64,000 nt of DNA. Origin: Metridium senile (lineage: Eukaryota; Cnidaria; Anthozoa; Actiniaria; Metridiidae). This document shows positions 47,575-60,084 of the stretch, piece after piece (position 1 is the first letter of the stretch; every line of letters begins with the position of its first letter). The notes beneath the pieces are model-generated. The model was not told the DNA's origin and did no database searches. It was given only the letters and a program-made list of their open reading frames with translations. A program made the translations under genes and the position numbers. The stretch is from the NCBI GenBank assembly GCA_949775045.1, contig OX459098.1, positions 17,691,281-17,755,280 on the forward strand. Reading direction: 5' to 3'.

Positions 47575-47792
47575 TACAGTGCGAATCAAAAAACCGTGGG
47601 CACGTAGAAATATTTTAGAAATCGTTTTTTGTTCGTTGAACAACTCAGAAACAACTATATCACCGCAAGAAGTTTGATTGATGTGTAGTATGATAAACTT
47701 TTTGTAGTTAGAATTGTTTGTGAGTTTTAAATAGTTTTAAATAGATTTTTTAAATAGTTCTAGGTGCACACAGTTTAGTGATTCGCACTGTA
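47575..47792. mobile_element. TA-flanked MITE, TACAGTGCGAATC family (copy 4)
   Basis: Same site as copy 1 at 14610; the right arm has lost part of its inverted repeat. Confidence 0.75.
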
Positions 47793-48090
47793 ATATTATC
47801 ACTTATTATTATCTATTTTACACAAAATATTGCATTTTCCAAACTTTATCTTCAGGATCTTCCAGTATATTTTATTATTTATTTACATTTGATACAAATA
47901 TAACATTTCATATTCGATGAAATATTTGAAGCTCGGTATACAACATGCAACAAGCTACATTATACAGCAAAATCTTCCCAAACCCTTTTTGAAATATAAA
48001 TTCAACCTAAATTACACTATTAAAAAATATGTTGTGCTATTAAAAAAAGTCACTTTTCATCCTGTTGATTATTATTATCATTTTTTTAAA

Positions 48091-48695
48091 TTAATCTCGA
48101 GTTAGAGTGCATTCAGTTGATTGTAAGAATTCAACATGCTGACAACAATCATAATCTCTGTTGTATTCCGTGTTTTCATCGATTTCAGCTCGTAGGACAT
48201 CCAGGATAATTTCACTATAGAAATCCTCTCTGTTTTCTTCTATAATTGCACAATCTTTGCATCCAGACGAAAGCTTCTTTAAATTGATAAAATTTGAAAT
48301 CATCTCTGTTTCTGGGATGGCAGTGTCAATAGAAAGTTCTGCTGCTTTTCTAATGGCAAATGTTAATCGCTTGATCAGTTGTTCTCGAATCTCAGGGCTT
48401 GGATGGTTTTCCAAAAGACGGCTATGTTCTTTAACTGACCGAGGAACGTTTTCCATAACCTTTCGTATCAGTTGATCTCTTTTGGGAGACTGAAATAAAT
48501 ATGTATGAACATTAATATATATGGATGGAGTCCATTCTCATCGTTAAGAATAAAAAAAAACTGTTTTAACTAATAGAGACAACGGAAGGACTTTACCTGA
48601 TACTGATATTCCGTTATTAAATTTATTTAGTTTTTTTTTTCATTTAATCTAGCGAACTTTTTAAGATTTTTTTTCAGTTGTAATCATATTTCATT

Positions 48696-48746
<51 letters not shown>

Positions 48747-51700
48747 TTTGTTTGTTTGTTTGTTTGTTTGTTTGTTTGTTTGTTTGTTTGTTTGTTTGTT
48801 TGAAAATAAAGATTACATATTTAGTTGAAGTTTTAAATAAAACTCATTAGTTTTGGAGAAATCGAGCATATAGTGAGAGAGTGTTGTCTTAGCGCGAGAT
48901 GTTTATTTGCACAAGTGTTAATGTGAACGGATCAAATTTTAACCTTATTATTATACATATATTGATCTATCAAAAAGTGCCTGCGATTTGTCTTTTGGCA
49001 CTTATTATTTTTTTAAGTCCAACCTACATATTTTTCAGTGCACTCTTTAGTAAATGGCTAATATCTGACGAAAAAGAACAAACGCAGACACCCTTTGAAA
49101 CTAAATGTATTTTTATTTCATCATGCCGATTTTCACGTTAAGGTAGTTCTGGACTCTTGCTACTGCGCATCCATTTCGCGCATCTCGTTTTTTATCATTT
49201 ATTTGCGTTTTTTTGAAAATTTATCTAAATAATATCTTAATTTGAATCCTTATCTATGACTTAAGAAAGTGTTATGTAATTTCATGCAACTTTGGAAGTA
49301 AAATGGGACATTTTTCGAAACATGCTCAGATTTTCACTACCTGACATGGTCGCTGTTTTGTTTCAAAACAACAAATTTACAACTTTGTAAAAATGAATAG
49401 ATAAAATATAATTTTGACGTCTTTAGTCGTAAAACTAATACAAAACAGGGTTTCTGGAGAGGACAAGGATAATTTGACTAGTTTCAAGAAGATGTTTAAA
49501 ATACTAGAACCCAGTCCCGCGCGGACCCTTACCGTGTTTTTTTGACAAAAAAATGGTTCGGTCGCTTATAACTTGCCTATTAGTACGATGACCCCCATTT
49601 CCCCCCTTTTTTATTCAAGACTGCATTTACTATTCTTACGATTTAGAACAAAAAAATAAAATATTCATGTTTTGATTTTCTGAAATTTTACAAATCCTAC
49701 AACTCTATACACATGTAGTGTGCGTAATTGGCGTATAATTGTGCTTCTATGGCTCACTTATACCCATATTTGGAAATGATTCAATTATTTTTATGACAGG
49801 AAATGTTAGAAAACCCTTAGATCTATCGTTGGATATAATCTTATGCTTGTCCTAGCAGAATACGTTCGCATTCTCTTAACTGCTTTGAATAGGTACTTTT
49901 GAGCAAATCACCGCAAATCATTGCAAATACATATATGTTATTGACCGAGCGTGCGGTCCGGATAGGAGGATATTTGGTCGATCGAGTTCTTTTTTTTTCG
50001 CGATTGTACGGACTAAGCCGAGAGCGCGGTCCGTGCAGCGAAACTGAAAAGAACAAGACCAGACCGGACCGAACAAGCTCGGTCAATAACTTATTTATTA
50101 TATGGCCGACCAGAAATTGAAGAAAAATAATCGTGATATTAAGAGTAAAGGCTTTTGTAAAGTCTGAAAAAATGTTGACAATCGTTTGTTTACATCAAAA
50201 AGCCACTTATCTGTCACACACGTCAAAAACAATTTGAAATTCGCAATCTGATTGGTTCTCCAGTTTCAGTTGCTAAATTTGAATGGCTTATACTTTGACA
50301 TGAGCTGTCACTGTTTAGAAAGATAATTTTCAGCAGGATTTTCAGTGAAGTTCACAAGTAAAGTTATTGTAAAAAGATAAAATATGGAGTCTGCTTACAA
50401 AATAACTCGTATAAAAAGACAATATTCGATCAAGGAGGAGATTAGCAAAAGACCTGAGAAGTGACAAACTATATCATCTTCTTCATCGCTCACTATTGGT
50501 CGTTGTTTGCGAAGTGGTTGTCTAGTAGTTGGCGGCCATTTGCTTTTATTGATTGATCCATTTCTGCAAAAACTGTAAGTTTACCATACAGTTTTTCAGC
50601 TTGACTCAATGGAAAACAACTTGATTCATGACTTCAAATATTAAAAACAGACCGATGAGATTGATTGGTAAGCGTTCATGGCGAGCGACTCGACCGAAGA
50701 CAAGCTAGTTCCCGCTTCGTTGATATACTTCAGATAAAGTTGATTTCTATGCATGAAAACTTTTCAGACGACTTAAACTCATCATGTTTAAAATTGTTAG
50801 TGTTGGAAACATGGATATTTCAGTCCTTCTATATGCTTTTTCTGTAATAAAGTGGGATATACTGGACGAGTGTTATCATTTTTCTTCCTTTGACAAAGAA
50901 AAAGGTTCAGCTCTCGATAATTTCAAGGAATATTTTGTATTTCTCAGTTCAGTATGTCTATTCCTTTTTATACATTTTTTATGTACTTTTTTGGTTATTA
51001 GAATATATTTTCCTTTTCAAGATGCCGCCGTTTCTCGTAAGATGTTAGCTTTAGAAAAGTCTACTGTGATCTTAAATTTTGTTGTTCTTTTGTTCCCCTT
51101 ATGCCTACTTTTAGTTGCATCAAACGAAAATGCTACAGTAAAAAGAAGAATAACAAAATAACAATCGAGGTCCGAAGTCCTGAGCGGTCCGACCGGGCCA
51201 AAATATCGGTCCGGACTGCAGGATTCCGACCGCTCGGAGAGCCAATCAGATATTTCCTTTTTTCTTCGGACCGGACAGCCATATAATAACTACTTTTACT
51301 ATATCTTATAACTCTATAACCAATACGGTGACCCCAATATTTTTTCACGTTTTTTGACTTGCCATACAATGATCTATCAATGACAGGATTTATAAAAAAA
51401 TTCATGTAAGAAATCCAAGTATCCGGAACTACCTTAATTGGTCGAAAAACCACTGCAAATAAACCTTATAAAGTTGTAAATTTTATCAAATGCCACTACT
51501 GTACTACCTTGATGATGCCAAAAGATGGCCGAAAACTTGGTTTCTGTTTCGTAATATATTATTACGCGGAAGAGACATAATCAACAATTTTTAATTAATT
51601 TACATGTTTAACTTTTACTTTAAGAAACCAGCTGGTCATCTTCTTACCTTGAGTGTCGTAAATTCGACACCTTGGACGTTGTCTGGTGTCAGTATAATGA

Positions 51701-54700
51701 GATCGTCCATCGCATTGTCTGGTATTCCACTGTTTAAGTTAGCTACCGCGCCGTTTGGTTCATAGTCATAACTGTCTTCTGTAGATGGTATAAGAATGTT
51801 GCAGCAAGCGAAGGTAATACCTTCTGGCCTGGACTCTTCTGAAAAAAAAAAAAAACATTTGTTCACTACGACAAGATTTATAATTTTTTAGAACTTATTT
51901 ACTGTCAAAGCCATAACTAAATAAAAAACATCAGAACACTTTGTGCCTTGACTTACCTGGTTTTACAAAATTCTTGATCCATTCAAATCCAGGACTAACG
52001 TTAGTTATAAATATCTTGGGCACCAATCGTTTCAATAATAACATCTTGAAGAATGCTGCCCAAAGTTGATCTGTGTCATAACAGTGGCTTCTGCTGTGAA
52101 CACCATACACTAGCATTCCCACGGGGTAGAGCTTCACCTCTACGTCCTCCAGTTCAGTGAGGGTGTTCACTTTCTCTTGCTTGTACAAAGTGAGAATCCT
52201 GCTGTCGACAGCAATCCCGCAGATGACTGGTTTTTCAGAGTGGAACCCATTTGGAGCATAACAACCTTTTAAAAAATGAACGAGAAAGAATGTCGAAGCC
52301 ATATCACTACCTGTTACCCCACAGAATATCGAAATAAAAAGAAAGCTCAGTACAGTTGATAAGGACTAATGGAATTGAAAACGTTGATGACCATTTAAGA
52401 TATATTGAACACATTGGTATAAGCGGTGCCTTACATCGGTGAGTATTGTTGGTTTGCAACCATTCCCAGTAGAGTGAATTGAACAAAAGAAACAGCAGCC
52501 ATGCTGGTGGTCTTGAAAAACCAAAACCATCACCGTGACTGGTGGTACTTTTGTTCAATTTGCTCTCGTTGGAATGGTTGCAAACCATTTATTCATACCC
52601 GCCATATTGATTTGTTTATGTTTATCTTACCTGGAATGTTCTCTGTACATGTTTTAACGGAGTCTAGTAGCTGGTTGTCCCAAACGATCACCATCTTAGT
52701 TAATTTGGCATCCACACAAAAAAAAAAGCAAATGTTTACAACACACTATATCTGGCTGTTCGTCCGCACTACCATACAATATTCATCCCATGCCTAATTT
52801 GTTCAAATATTTAAAACTAAAGACCTGTAAAACGTTTGTGGTAGGAAGAGAAGTAACAAACTCAATTTCCATAAGAGTATTATTTGAGCTAGCTGAGATT
52901 AAAGCATATGGACTGCAGTGTAATTGTCAATATATACTTTAAGTACTTTTAAGGGAGAAATATTTCCGAGGTATTTTCATTTAATTTAAGTTACTTACCT
53001 GATTTGCATCTTCTTTGATACTTCTCCGCACATACTTTTCCTTCTGAATCAACTTTTGACGTCTATCATAACTCCATTGAGGTGGAGGAGCATTTTGCGT
53101 CGCGTTTTTAATTGCGTGTAGCTGTGATTCCATTGTTTCCAACGAATACGAGTGATTCATCAAATCAGTTGTTTTAATCTTCTGTCCGTTCACGTCCACT
53201 TCTACTATCTCTAAATCCATCAGAATACTTCGCCATTCTCTCATCATTTGTTTCAATAGACGTTGGGTTCGAACTTTCTGAAAGGAACCGACAGTTGGAA
53301 CGTAGGATGGAAGTTGAATGGAAGTGCTGTACCAAAGGTCTTCCTCCAGAGCACCTTGGTTATACCCTGACGCCTGCAGAAAATGTATAGCATCTTGATT
53401 CGGTTCCAACTCAAGGGCATGCTTGTGGATAGCATTCAGCAGCTCTTGTAAATCTTTGGAATGGCCTTGTTTTTGTAGTGTTTGATGTACAATTGTTTTG
53501 ACATGACCAAACAGGACTTGTTTAATGCTGATACTTCTTGAGAGTCGTCTAAACACTGCCACCAGACTTGTACACAGTTTGCTGTGACTTGTTAGATCTT
53601 CACTTGTGACAGCCTCCCCGGAGAACAAAATACAAAATAGCTCTTTCAAGACGTTATGTAAGACTTTGAAGAAGCCTCCAGATGAACGTCGATTTTCTAG
53701 AAAATATCTACAGAGATCATGTGTTCCTTCTTGGATTTTCCCCACAATTTGTGAGTTCTCTTTGAACCGTAATGCTATGCAAGCAAATTCGTCCAAAATC
53801 TTAGCAAATTGTAAGCACCGCTTGAAGGAAGCAATGTTATCTTTCATCGATGCTGGATCGCTGTGGTCATCTGTCCATGTCTTTGGGGCAGGTTCTTTAA
53901 AAAGGCATTCCTCAATTTCTCCAGATTCTTTTGTTATAAGATGGATTGTGTCTGGAGTCAGGTTTACAATGGCATCTACGTCTCTTGAGCTGAGATTTTC
54001 ATAAAGAATCAGGCTTGTGCACCATGACTCGATAATTTGACGAGAAAATTTAGAATTTGTCATTTCCTTAAACCAAATGGGTATTCGTGTTAGACTTTGA
54101 AGATCATCCAATTGGTTATTTTCAATCATGTTATCAAAGTAATCCCCAACGTTTTTGGCGGAGTTTGGAAAAACGTTTGACACAAATGGAAGCATTTGCA
54201 GCCAAAGATTTAGTTTGTTATCCAAAGCTTGCACTTCTTTGGGCTCAAGGCCATGATATTGATCTTGAACGTTTTTCACTAGTGCCAGGCTTTCTTCCTT
54301 GCTCCATCCGACTATCGTATCAACACATGCTGCAGTAGAAGGAATGCTAACGAAGAGGAGTTTTAGTAAATTGTCGATGATCTCTTCATGTTCAACACTG
54401 TTTAATATCTTTGCGAGGACTTGTAAATGTGGACTCTCCATTGCCACTTGAACAAAAAGCTTTTGTTGATCAACCAGTGCTGGTAAAGTCTTCTTGACCA
54501 TTCTCAACAATTCTGCTTCATCTTTGTTCCCTGACTTCCACAAAAAGGTTGCAAGGATGACGTCTTTGCACTTTACTGCACAGTGACTGCTGGGTACATC
54601 TATCAATAGCTGCTTTATCTCGCTCAGTGATAGGGAGATCTTCATGATGTTGAAGAAGAATTCTATGTACTCATTGAAGTTATTGCGTTGTTGTGGAAAT

Positions 54701-56985
54701 AATCGAAGCGGATCTATGGAATTTCTAAGAAGTTGGTTAAATATTGTTAAGGTTTCTCTTTGCAGAAGCTCCTCTGCAATGTTCATCTCTTTTAACTGGT
54801 TGAGAATAAGAAATGCCAGCTTTCCTGGTGTTAGTGGATCGTATTTTGTGTATTCTGTGGACCAGTTACAGTCTCTTTCAATACACGCATTACCATCTGC
54901 AAAGAGTGATATATAGTTAGACAGTTCACTAGTGCTGTAGACGTGTAGAATATTGCAAACCTCTTGTGGCTCAAGGGAGGATTCTCTCATGAGCATTTTA
55001 AAATCGTACTCTGCAAGCGTTTGAAGGAACTTTTTGTTCTCTATATTTTGACCAAAATCACCAAACAGGAACTTCGGAAAATGTTGACGGAGGACCACTA
55101 GAACGTCTAGAACTCTCCTAATGGCATGATGCTTTTCCTTGTCAGGCGCTTCTTGGAACGCAAAGACCAATTGCCTGGGAATGTTTAGATAGCTCGATGT
55201 AAAGGCGTATACTTGTTTCAAATCGTGTTTCCAATTTGTTTCTAGGAGCAGTTTTGCTAGTTGTTTAATAGGCTGTTCGTCTGTAACATCGTCTGTAAGT
55301 TCGTTCTTGGTTGTTTCTGTGAGCGAGCTTTTCAAAACTCTTTCAACAAATTGCGTATCATTTTGTGTTTTGACTATACTTTCTTGGGACTCTAATTTAT
55401 CTGTAAAATGTTCAATAAATGTTCCTCTACTGTTCCAGGAATCTGGAAATGTTATTATCAAGCCTGCCAAAATAGAATGCCAAACGTGCATAGTTTGGAG
55501 AAGGTGTTGAGGAACTAGAACGAGGAATACTACTAGTTTTTTCATATTTAGTAGTAACTTCTGTTGTCCCAGACTAATAACTGCATGTACAAGTAGGCAA
55601 ATCTGTGTGAGAGCTAAGTATTTCTCATCCGTGAAAACTCGTTTCCAGAAAGTAAGGATATCTATAACAGGTTGATTGTCAGGGAGACTGAGAAGGGCTT
55701 CTGCCACTTTTGTAAGTGCCAATGTCAAATTCCACGTGATTTCCTCGTTTTCAAGGAATTGTTGATTATAATAACGCATTATTTTCCAGTTATTGAAAAG
55801 ATTTTCAATATCTGTGGCTGTAACCATTTTCAGTTTTCCATTTTGTAATTGTTTGAACTGTTCTTCAAAAAATTTACTTTCAGCACTTATCGACGACTTT
55901 AGGACAACTCTATTATTTTTGTTTTCAAGCAAATGAAATATCTCATCCATACATTTTGTCGAAATATGTGATTGAAGCAGTTGAACACATGGTTTGGTAC
56001 AGATTACAATAATTTCTGGGTGACTGAAAAAGATCTGTAATCTCTTTTTGTCATTATGTATTTTGAAATTACAATCCTGAGAATGGAATGTCTGCAACTT
56101 CTTGACAATATTAATGATGAGAGATTGAGAGTAAGATATCACATTACTGCATTGTCCTGCATGTTCTTGGTCATGAAGAAGAATGTCTTGTTTCGCCGTT
56201 TGGACGGCGAACCAGTTGGTCACAAATGAGAATTCCAAGAGTTTTTTCCAAGGTTCCATTAACATGACTGGTGTCATTCCAAAAATGCTTCTGGAATTCA
56301 TATAGTTTAACTCTTTATCTTTCCTTGCTGTTATAAATGTCTGTTCAAGTACTTCCTCAAAGAATTCTTTATTGACCCTCGTCTTTAATGCATCGAAAAT
56401 ATGTTTAAAGTGACATATTGGATTCCATATTTGTTTTGCAGGGTGAGGAAAACATAGTCGAGCATTTAGAAAACTTCCAAAAATTTCCATCAATATCACT
56501 AGATACTTGGACAACAGAATGTTAACATCACCATCTCCTGTCCGTTTGAGGAGCACATCACAAAGCTCTGCTGTGCATTCAACAAGAAGAGCAGGACTTG
56601 GTGTGGTCCCAGTTGCATCTCTACCTTGCTTCTGGTAAAATGACAGACACAGATCCACAAGTTTAATACTCTCATCTTCAAAGGTCTTGCAATCAGTGTA
56701 GATCTTTTTTAGACCCTTCAGGCCTTTGCGGATAATTTTAGCTACAAAATTCCCATTTAGCTGGACAAGTGTGTTAATTACATGAAGTTGTCCTTCTTCT
56801 GTGAAGAAATTCAAACTAAGCAATTTATTGCACGCATCAGTGAAATCTGGTCGACAGGTTGAGGCCTGGACACGACCACTTTTTATAAGTTCTTGTAAGG
56901 CATTTTGGATCGTTTCCGAGGGGGGCTGGTTTAGGTTCATTATTTGTGCTATCCAAGCCATCCATTTTGAAAATAGCCAAGCCAT
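48091..56985 (-). CDS. Giant-gene paralog E, shorter mosaic copy
   Basis: Exons: 56985-52999, 52694-52631, 52265-51957, 51838-51648, 48489-48091, about 1649 residues. Introns are GT-AG; the normal acceptor of exon 2 is lost and I use an in-frame substitute (ACTAAG at 52695). The usual ATG is followed within ten codons by a 2-nt deletion. An upstream ATG at 56985 reads through it in frame (MAWLFSKWMAWIAQIMNLNQ), so I choose that start. Residues up to ~113 and from ~983 to the end nearly match B and C. The middle is a distant homolog and about 490 residues shorter. No signal peptide or membrane segment; function unknown. It is either a functional divergent paralog with repaired ends or a decaying one; the open 4-kb exon favours the former. 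Confidence 0.75.
48694..48802. repeat. (TTTA)n(TTTG)n microsatellite in intron 4 of gene E
   Basis: About 13 TTTA units followed by about 13 TTTG units; expanded from the short TTTA tract of gene B intron 4. Confidence 0.9.
49937..50090. mobile_element. MITE with GTTATTGACCGAGC ends
   Basis: 154 bp. Ends GTTATTGACCGAGC and the inverted copy, each followed inward by GGTCCGG-type sequence. No coding capacity; the target duplication is unclear. Confidence 0.7.
50093..51288. mobile_element. Possible nested element with TTATTATATGGC ends
   Basis: TTATTATATGGCCGACC near 50095 is mirrored by an end reading TTATTATATGGCTGTCC near 51288. Adjacent to the GACCGAGC MITE and sharing GGTCCGG-type sequence with it. 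Encloses the frame at 50784-51161. The inverted repeats are short, so this is tentative. Confidence 0.4.
50784..51161 (+). CDS. Hypothetical two-helix membrane protein frame
   Basis: 125 codons from a real ATG to TAA. Two strong hydrophobic stretches (FVFLSSVCLFLFIHFLCTFL near residues 50-70 and VILNFVVLLFPLCLLLVAS near 94-112) with charged flanks suggest two membrane helices. AT-rich DNA produces such frames by chance, and it lies within a transposon in an intron on the opposite strand. No family recognised. Confidence 0.25.
   Translation: MFKIVSVGNMDISVLLYAFSVIKWDILDECYHFSSFDKEKGSALDNFKEYFVFLSSVCLFLFIHFLCTFLVIRIYFPFQDAAVSRKMLALEKSTVILNFVVLLFPLCLLLVASNENATVKRRITK
52451..52586. repeat. Hairpin repeat in intron 2 of gene E
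   Basis: Same hairpin and place as 16702-16840 in gene B; arms GGTTTGCAACCATTCCCAG and complement. Confidence 0.75.
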
Positions 56986-57003
56986 AGGAAATTAACTTTT
57001 GCT

Positions 57004-60000
57004 GAAAAGAAAACGTTTGTTTTGTATGGTTTTCTATTTTAAGCATCTTCATAATCGATTTTTTATTATTTATTTTGGCTATTTGTTTGTTCTACAACAC
57101 GATCGAGCTATCAAAAATTAATCATCAAAATGCAATCAACAAACTTTATATAATTAATTTGTATAACTTTTTTCCATCGTTTTAATTGGTCGAAAGAGCT
57201 GCAAATAACTGAAATAGTCTGCTCATGCGCATTACGATGTAAAGCCATTTGACCTTAAAATACTGGTCTGCTTATGCGCAGTATTACGGTGATTTTACTG
57301 AGATGGCTAGCTTTCCTGCTAACTCAGAAGATGACTTCGCAGCATTAATTATTAGAAAAAAAATAGTGAAAACTGAAATAAAGCAACAAAAATTGTTTTC
57401 AATATTTTAGTGACCTCCAAAGAGCATCTTGCAGCGGTATAAAGGAAATTAATTATGCGAAAGAAAAATGATAGTGAAAGAAAAATGGCGACTTTTACAA
57501 GAAAACTTCACTCATCGGCATTTTCAAATTTCAGTTAAATTCTTACTTTATCTTATAAAACATTTCTTGACTTTGTGTTTCTTTCAAAAATTATTTGCTG
57601 ATTTACAGCCGGTTATCCAATTAACAACATTGCCTATTTCGAGATTAAAAATTACAAAAACAAAACTGTCTTTGTTTTTAATATTGTTTCCGGCAATCGT
57701 TCGTCCTTTCCCATCAAAGACTTCATGAAAATATATATATGTATAAAACAATTATTGAACTCGGTTATCGCGATTTGTTTGTGTCTCGCAAACATTCATT
57801 TGCCTCTACCTTTGCTTTGTTTGTTCGCAACTAACAAGAATCGCGATTCATTTTGCTCACAATGTGTTTACAGTGGGGGATAGAATCGCCGAAAACAATA
57901 GCAATTTCAACTAAATCTTCCTTCTCTTTGAAAATTGAGCTTCATATTATCTAGTTTTTATGTATGCTATGTGTCTATGTCAGGTGGAGGGGGTGACTCC
58001 ATTGTATTCAAATTAGCTTCTCTGTTTTATGATCTGTATCAGTGTGACGTCACATGGATACGCGAAAGGCTCTTGTCAGTTTAGTTTGAGGGCGCCATTT
58101 TCAAATGAACAAAACTAAGTAAAAAAGAGGTATAAAAACAGCACTTGTTAAAGTAGTTAACCCACTGGGAGTGTTCTTTGCTTATAGATTTACCAGTTGA
58201 GCGCAACTGATCTCGAAATACTTTTATAGTTGACTGTATTTTATTCTTTAAAACTTCACGGGACGGCTGCACGTCGTTATCGAAAATGGCCAACCTTCGT
58301 TTGAAAACATAGTGATTACGTTGGTAAAACTTTATGGAACATTTTGAAAATAGGAGGATATATTGGTTATAAGTTTAACTCTAGCAAGTTCGATTTTGGT
58401 TTTATTTGGAGCTGTGGTTCTTCTTATCAATCGATTTTTGTGTAGTTTCTCGCCTATTGAACTTATCCTGTCAGCTGATTTCGATAGGTTTTATGACCTT
58501 TTCTTTTTGTCACTATTTGTATCAAGTAAAAACGACGATCTTAACTTACACTTATTGGATTAATCTGCGGTAGTATTGCTTTTTATACATTGAAATTGTT
58601 GGACATATTTTTAAAAGTTAATTAAATAAATAGAGCACTAATACTTTATCCATGAAATATATTCAAAGTGCTACTGACTGTGTAAAGGTATTTCCTAGTG
58701 GAATGATGTTGATTAAAATATCACTAGATAGAAACTATAATTTATAGTAACTTCATTGAATTTTTTATTTCTATGTTTTTATTTCATGGTTCATTAAGCT
58801 GGTCTTCAAGTGCTTTTGCTCTGTTATAAAATTGCATGTTGAAATTGTGCTTATAACTTATACTATGTTTGTGTACTAGCTGTATTATTAAAAGTTCAAA
58901 TAGAATACTTTTTAATTGCTTTTTGAAAATGTGCTTGATATTAAGTGGTTGTGTATTTTTTTTTTTTAAAGTTGAACTTTTTGTGTGTAACAGCAAGAAT
59001 ATCTTTGAAGCTGTTTGTATTCTGGCTTGTGTTGTTGCATGACTGAAAGCTATAATGCTTTGAGGGGTTTTACGGTTTGATTATAACAAATCTGTGCGAA
59101 AGGTGCCTTTTATTTCTAAATATTTGCTGTGAGCTCATAATAAAAATACATTTTGCTTTAAAATAGCTATTTATTACAATTTCCATTTTGACATTTAGAT
59201 TTATAATTTATTCATTAAGGTACTTTGGCATCTTAGGTTGATACTTTGGTATTCAAGATACATATTTTACCAAATTATATTCAATTGTTCTCTCTACAAT
59301 AAATATCACTAGTGATAAAAATAATGCTTGTTTGAAATCTGGACAATAATTTTACTTTAAATTGGTCATGTGGTACAAAAAAGAAACTCCTAGTCCTAAT
59401 TTTCAAATATTATATACATTTAACCACTCCAGGGATTTTCGTAGTATATTTTCATGCATCTAGGAACAACACAACAATACCCAAAATATCAATTTTTGTG
59501 TAAGTCAAATATCTTGAGAACCCTACTTTGCACATGCAAGCATGTTTTTCCTTCATTGCTATGTATTCATCTGAATGACAGAGATTGTGTTGTTGTTTTC
59601 AATAAATACAATACGACATTTGGTTCAAATTATTAGTAGTCTTGACAAATTGTGTTTGATTGATGGAAGAGAATTGCAATTTTACTTCATTTTAATGTTA
59701 AAACATTATTGCCTGATGATCATACATAGCAATAAAATCAATGTTATTATTAAAATAAGCATCTGTTGCAGCTTTTTAGTTATGAATGGGAAACTGCTAT
59801 AGGGTATCATGTTGCATTCAAAATAGCAGTTATGGTGCAGGGGCAATCAAAATTGATAAAGCAACAACACTTTATTTTTTAAATAAATATAAATAAAATT
59901 GCAATTAGTCTGTACAATAGTTCTTATTATCCAACTAGTCATAGACGAGTAAAAATATCGCAGGAGTACATGTAGGACTGGATCAAGTAAAAATATCCAG

Positions 60001-60084
60001 CGATATTTTAACTTATCTATCTAGCCCTCAAGTAAAACAATATTTTACATTATAAAAGAACAAAAACCTTTTGAATAGATAAAT
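57004..60084. other. Upstream of gene E, no supported gene
   Basis: The family acceptor TTCAGCAAAAG lies at about 56995-57005, after which similarity to the A-C flanks ends. The rest is AT-rich with short frames I consider chance. Repeats of the form AGTCACTAAATAG and ATCACTAGATAG recur here and near 60330-60590. Confidence 0.45.

Larger units (their letters stand above)
45238..48090. other. Shared intergenic block between C and E
   Basis: No gene supported. Matches 9990-15060 and 29798-32030 apart from inserted MITEs, listed separately. Confidence 0.5.
49142..51433. mobile_element. 2.3-kb TTAA-target element in intron 4 of gene E
   Basis: TTAA at 49138-49141 and 51434-51437. Ends GGTAGTTCTGGA and the inverted GGTAGTTCCGGA. 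Introns 4 of B and C lack it. It contains two nested inverted-repeat elements and a small membrane-protein-like frame. The inverted ends are short, so the boundaries are moderately sure. Confidence 0.65.

Noticed and set aside
57303..57410. Plus-strand 35-codon ATG frame (MASFPANSEDDFAALI) upstream of gene E
   Set aside because: The context and composition look exon-like, but there is no donor, no continuation and no recognisable family, so it stays unsupported.
58081..58293. Minus-strand frame with a charged helical composition
   Set aside because: It opens on TTG, has no clear splice signals and no partner exon; possibly an old captured exon, but not supportable.
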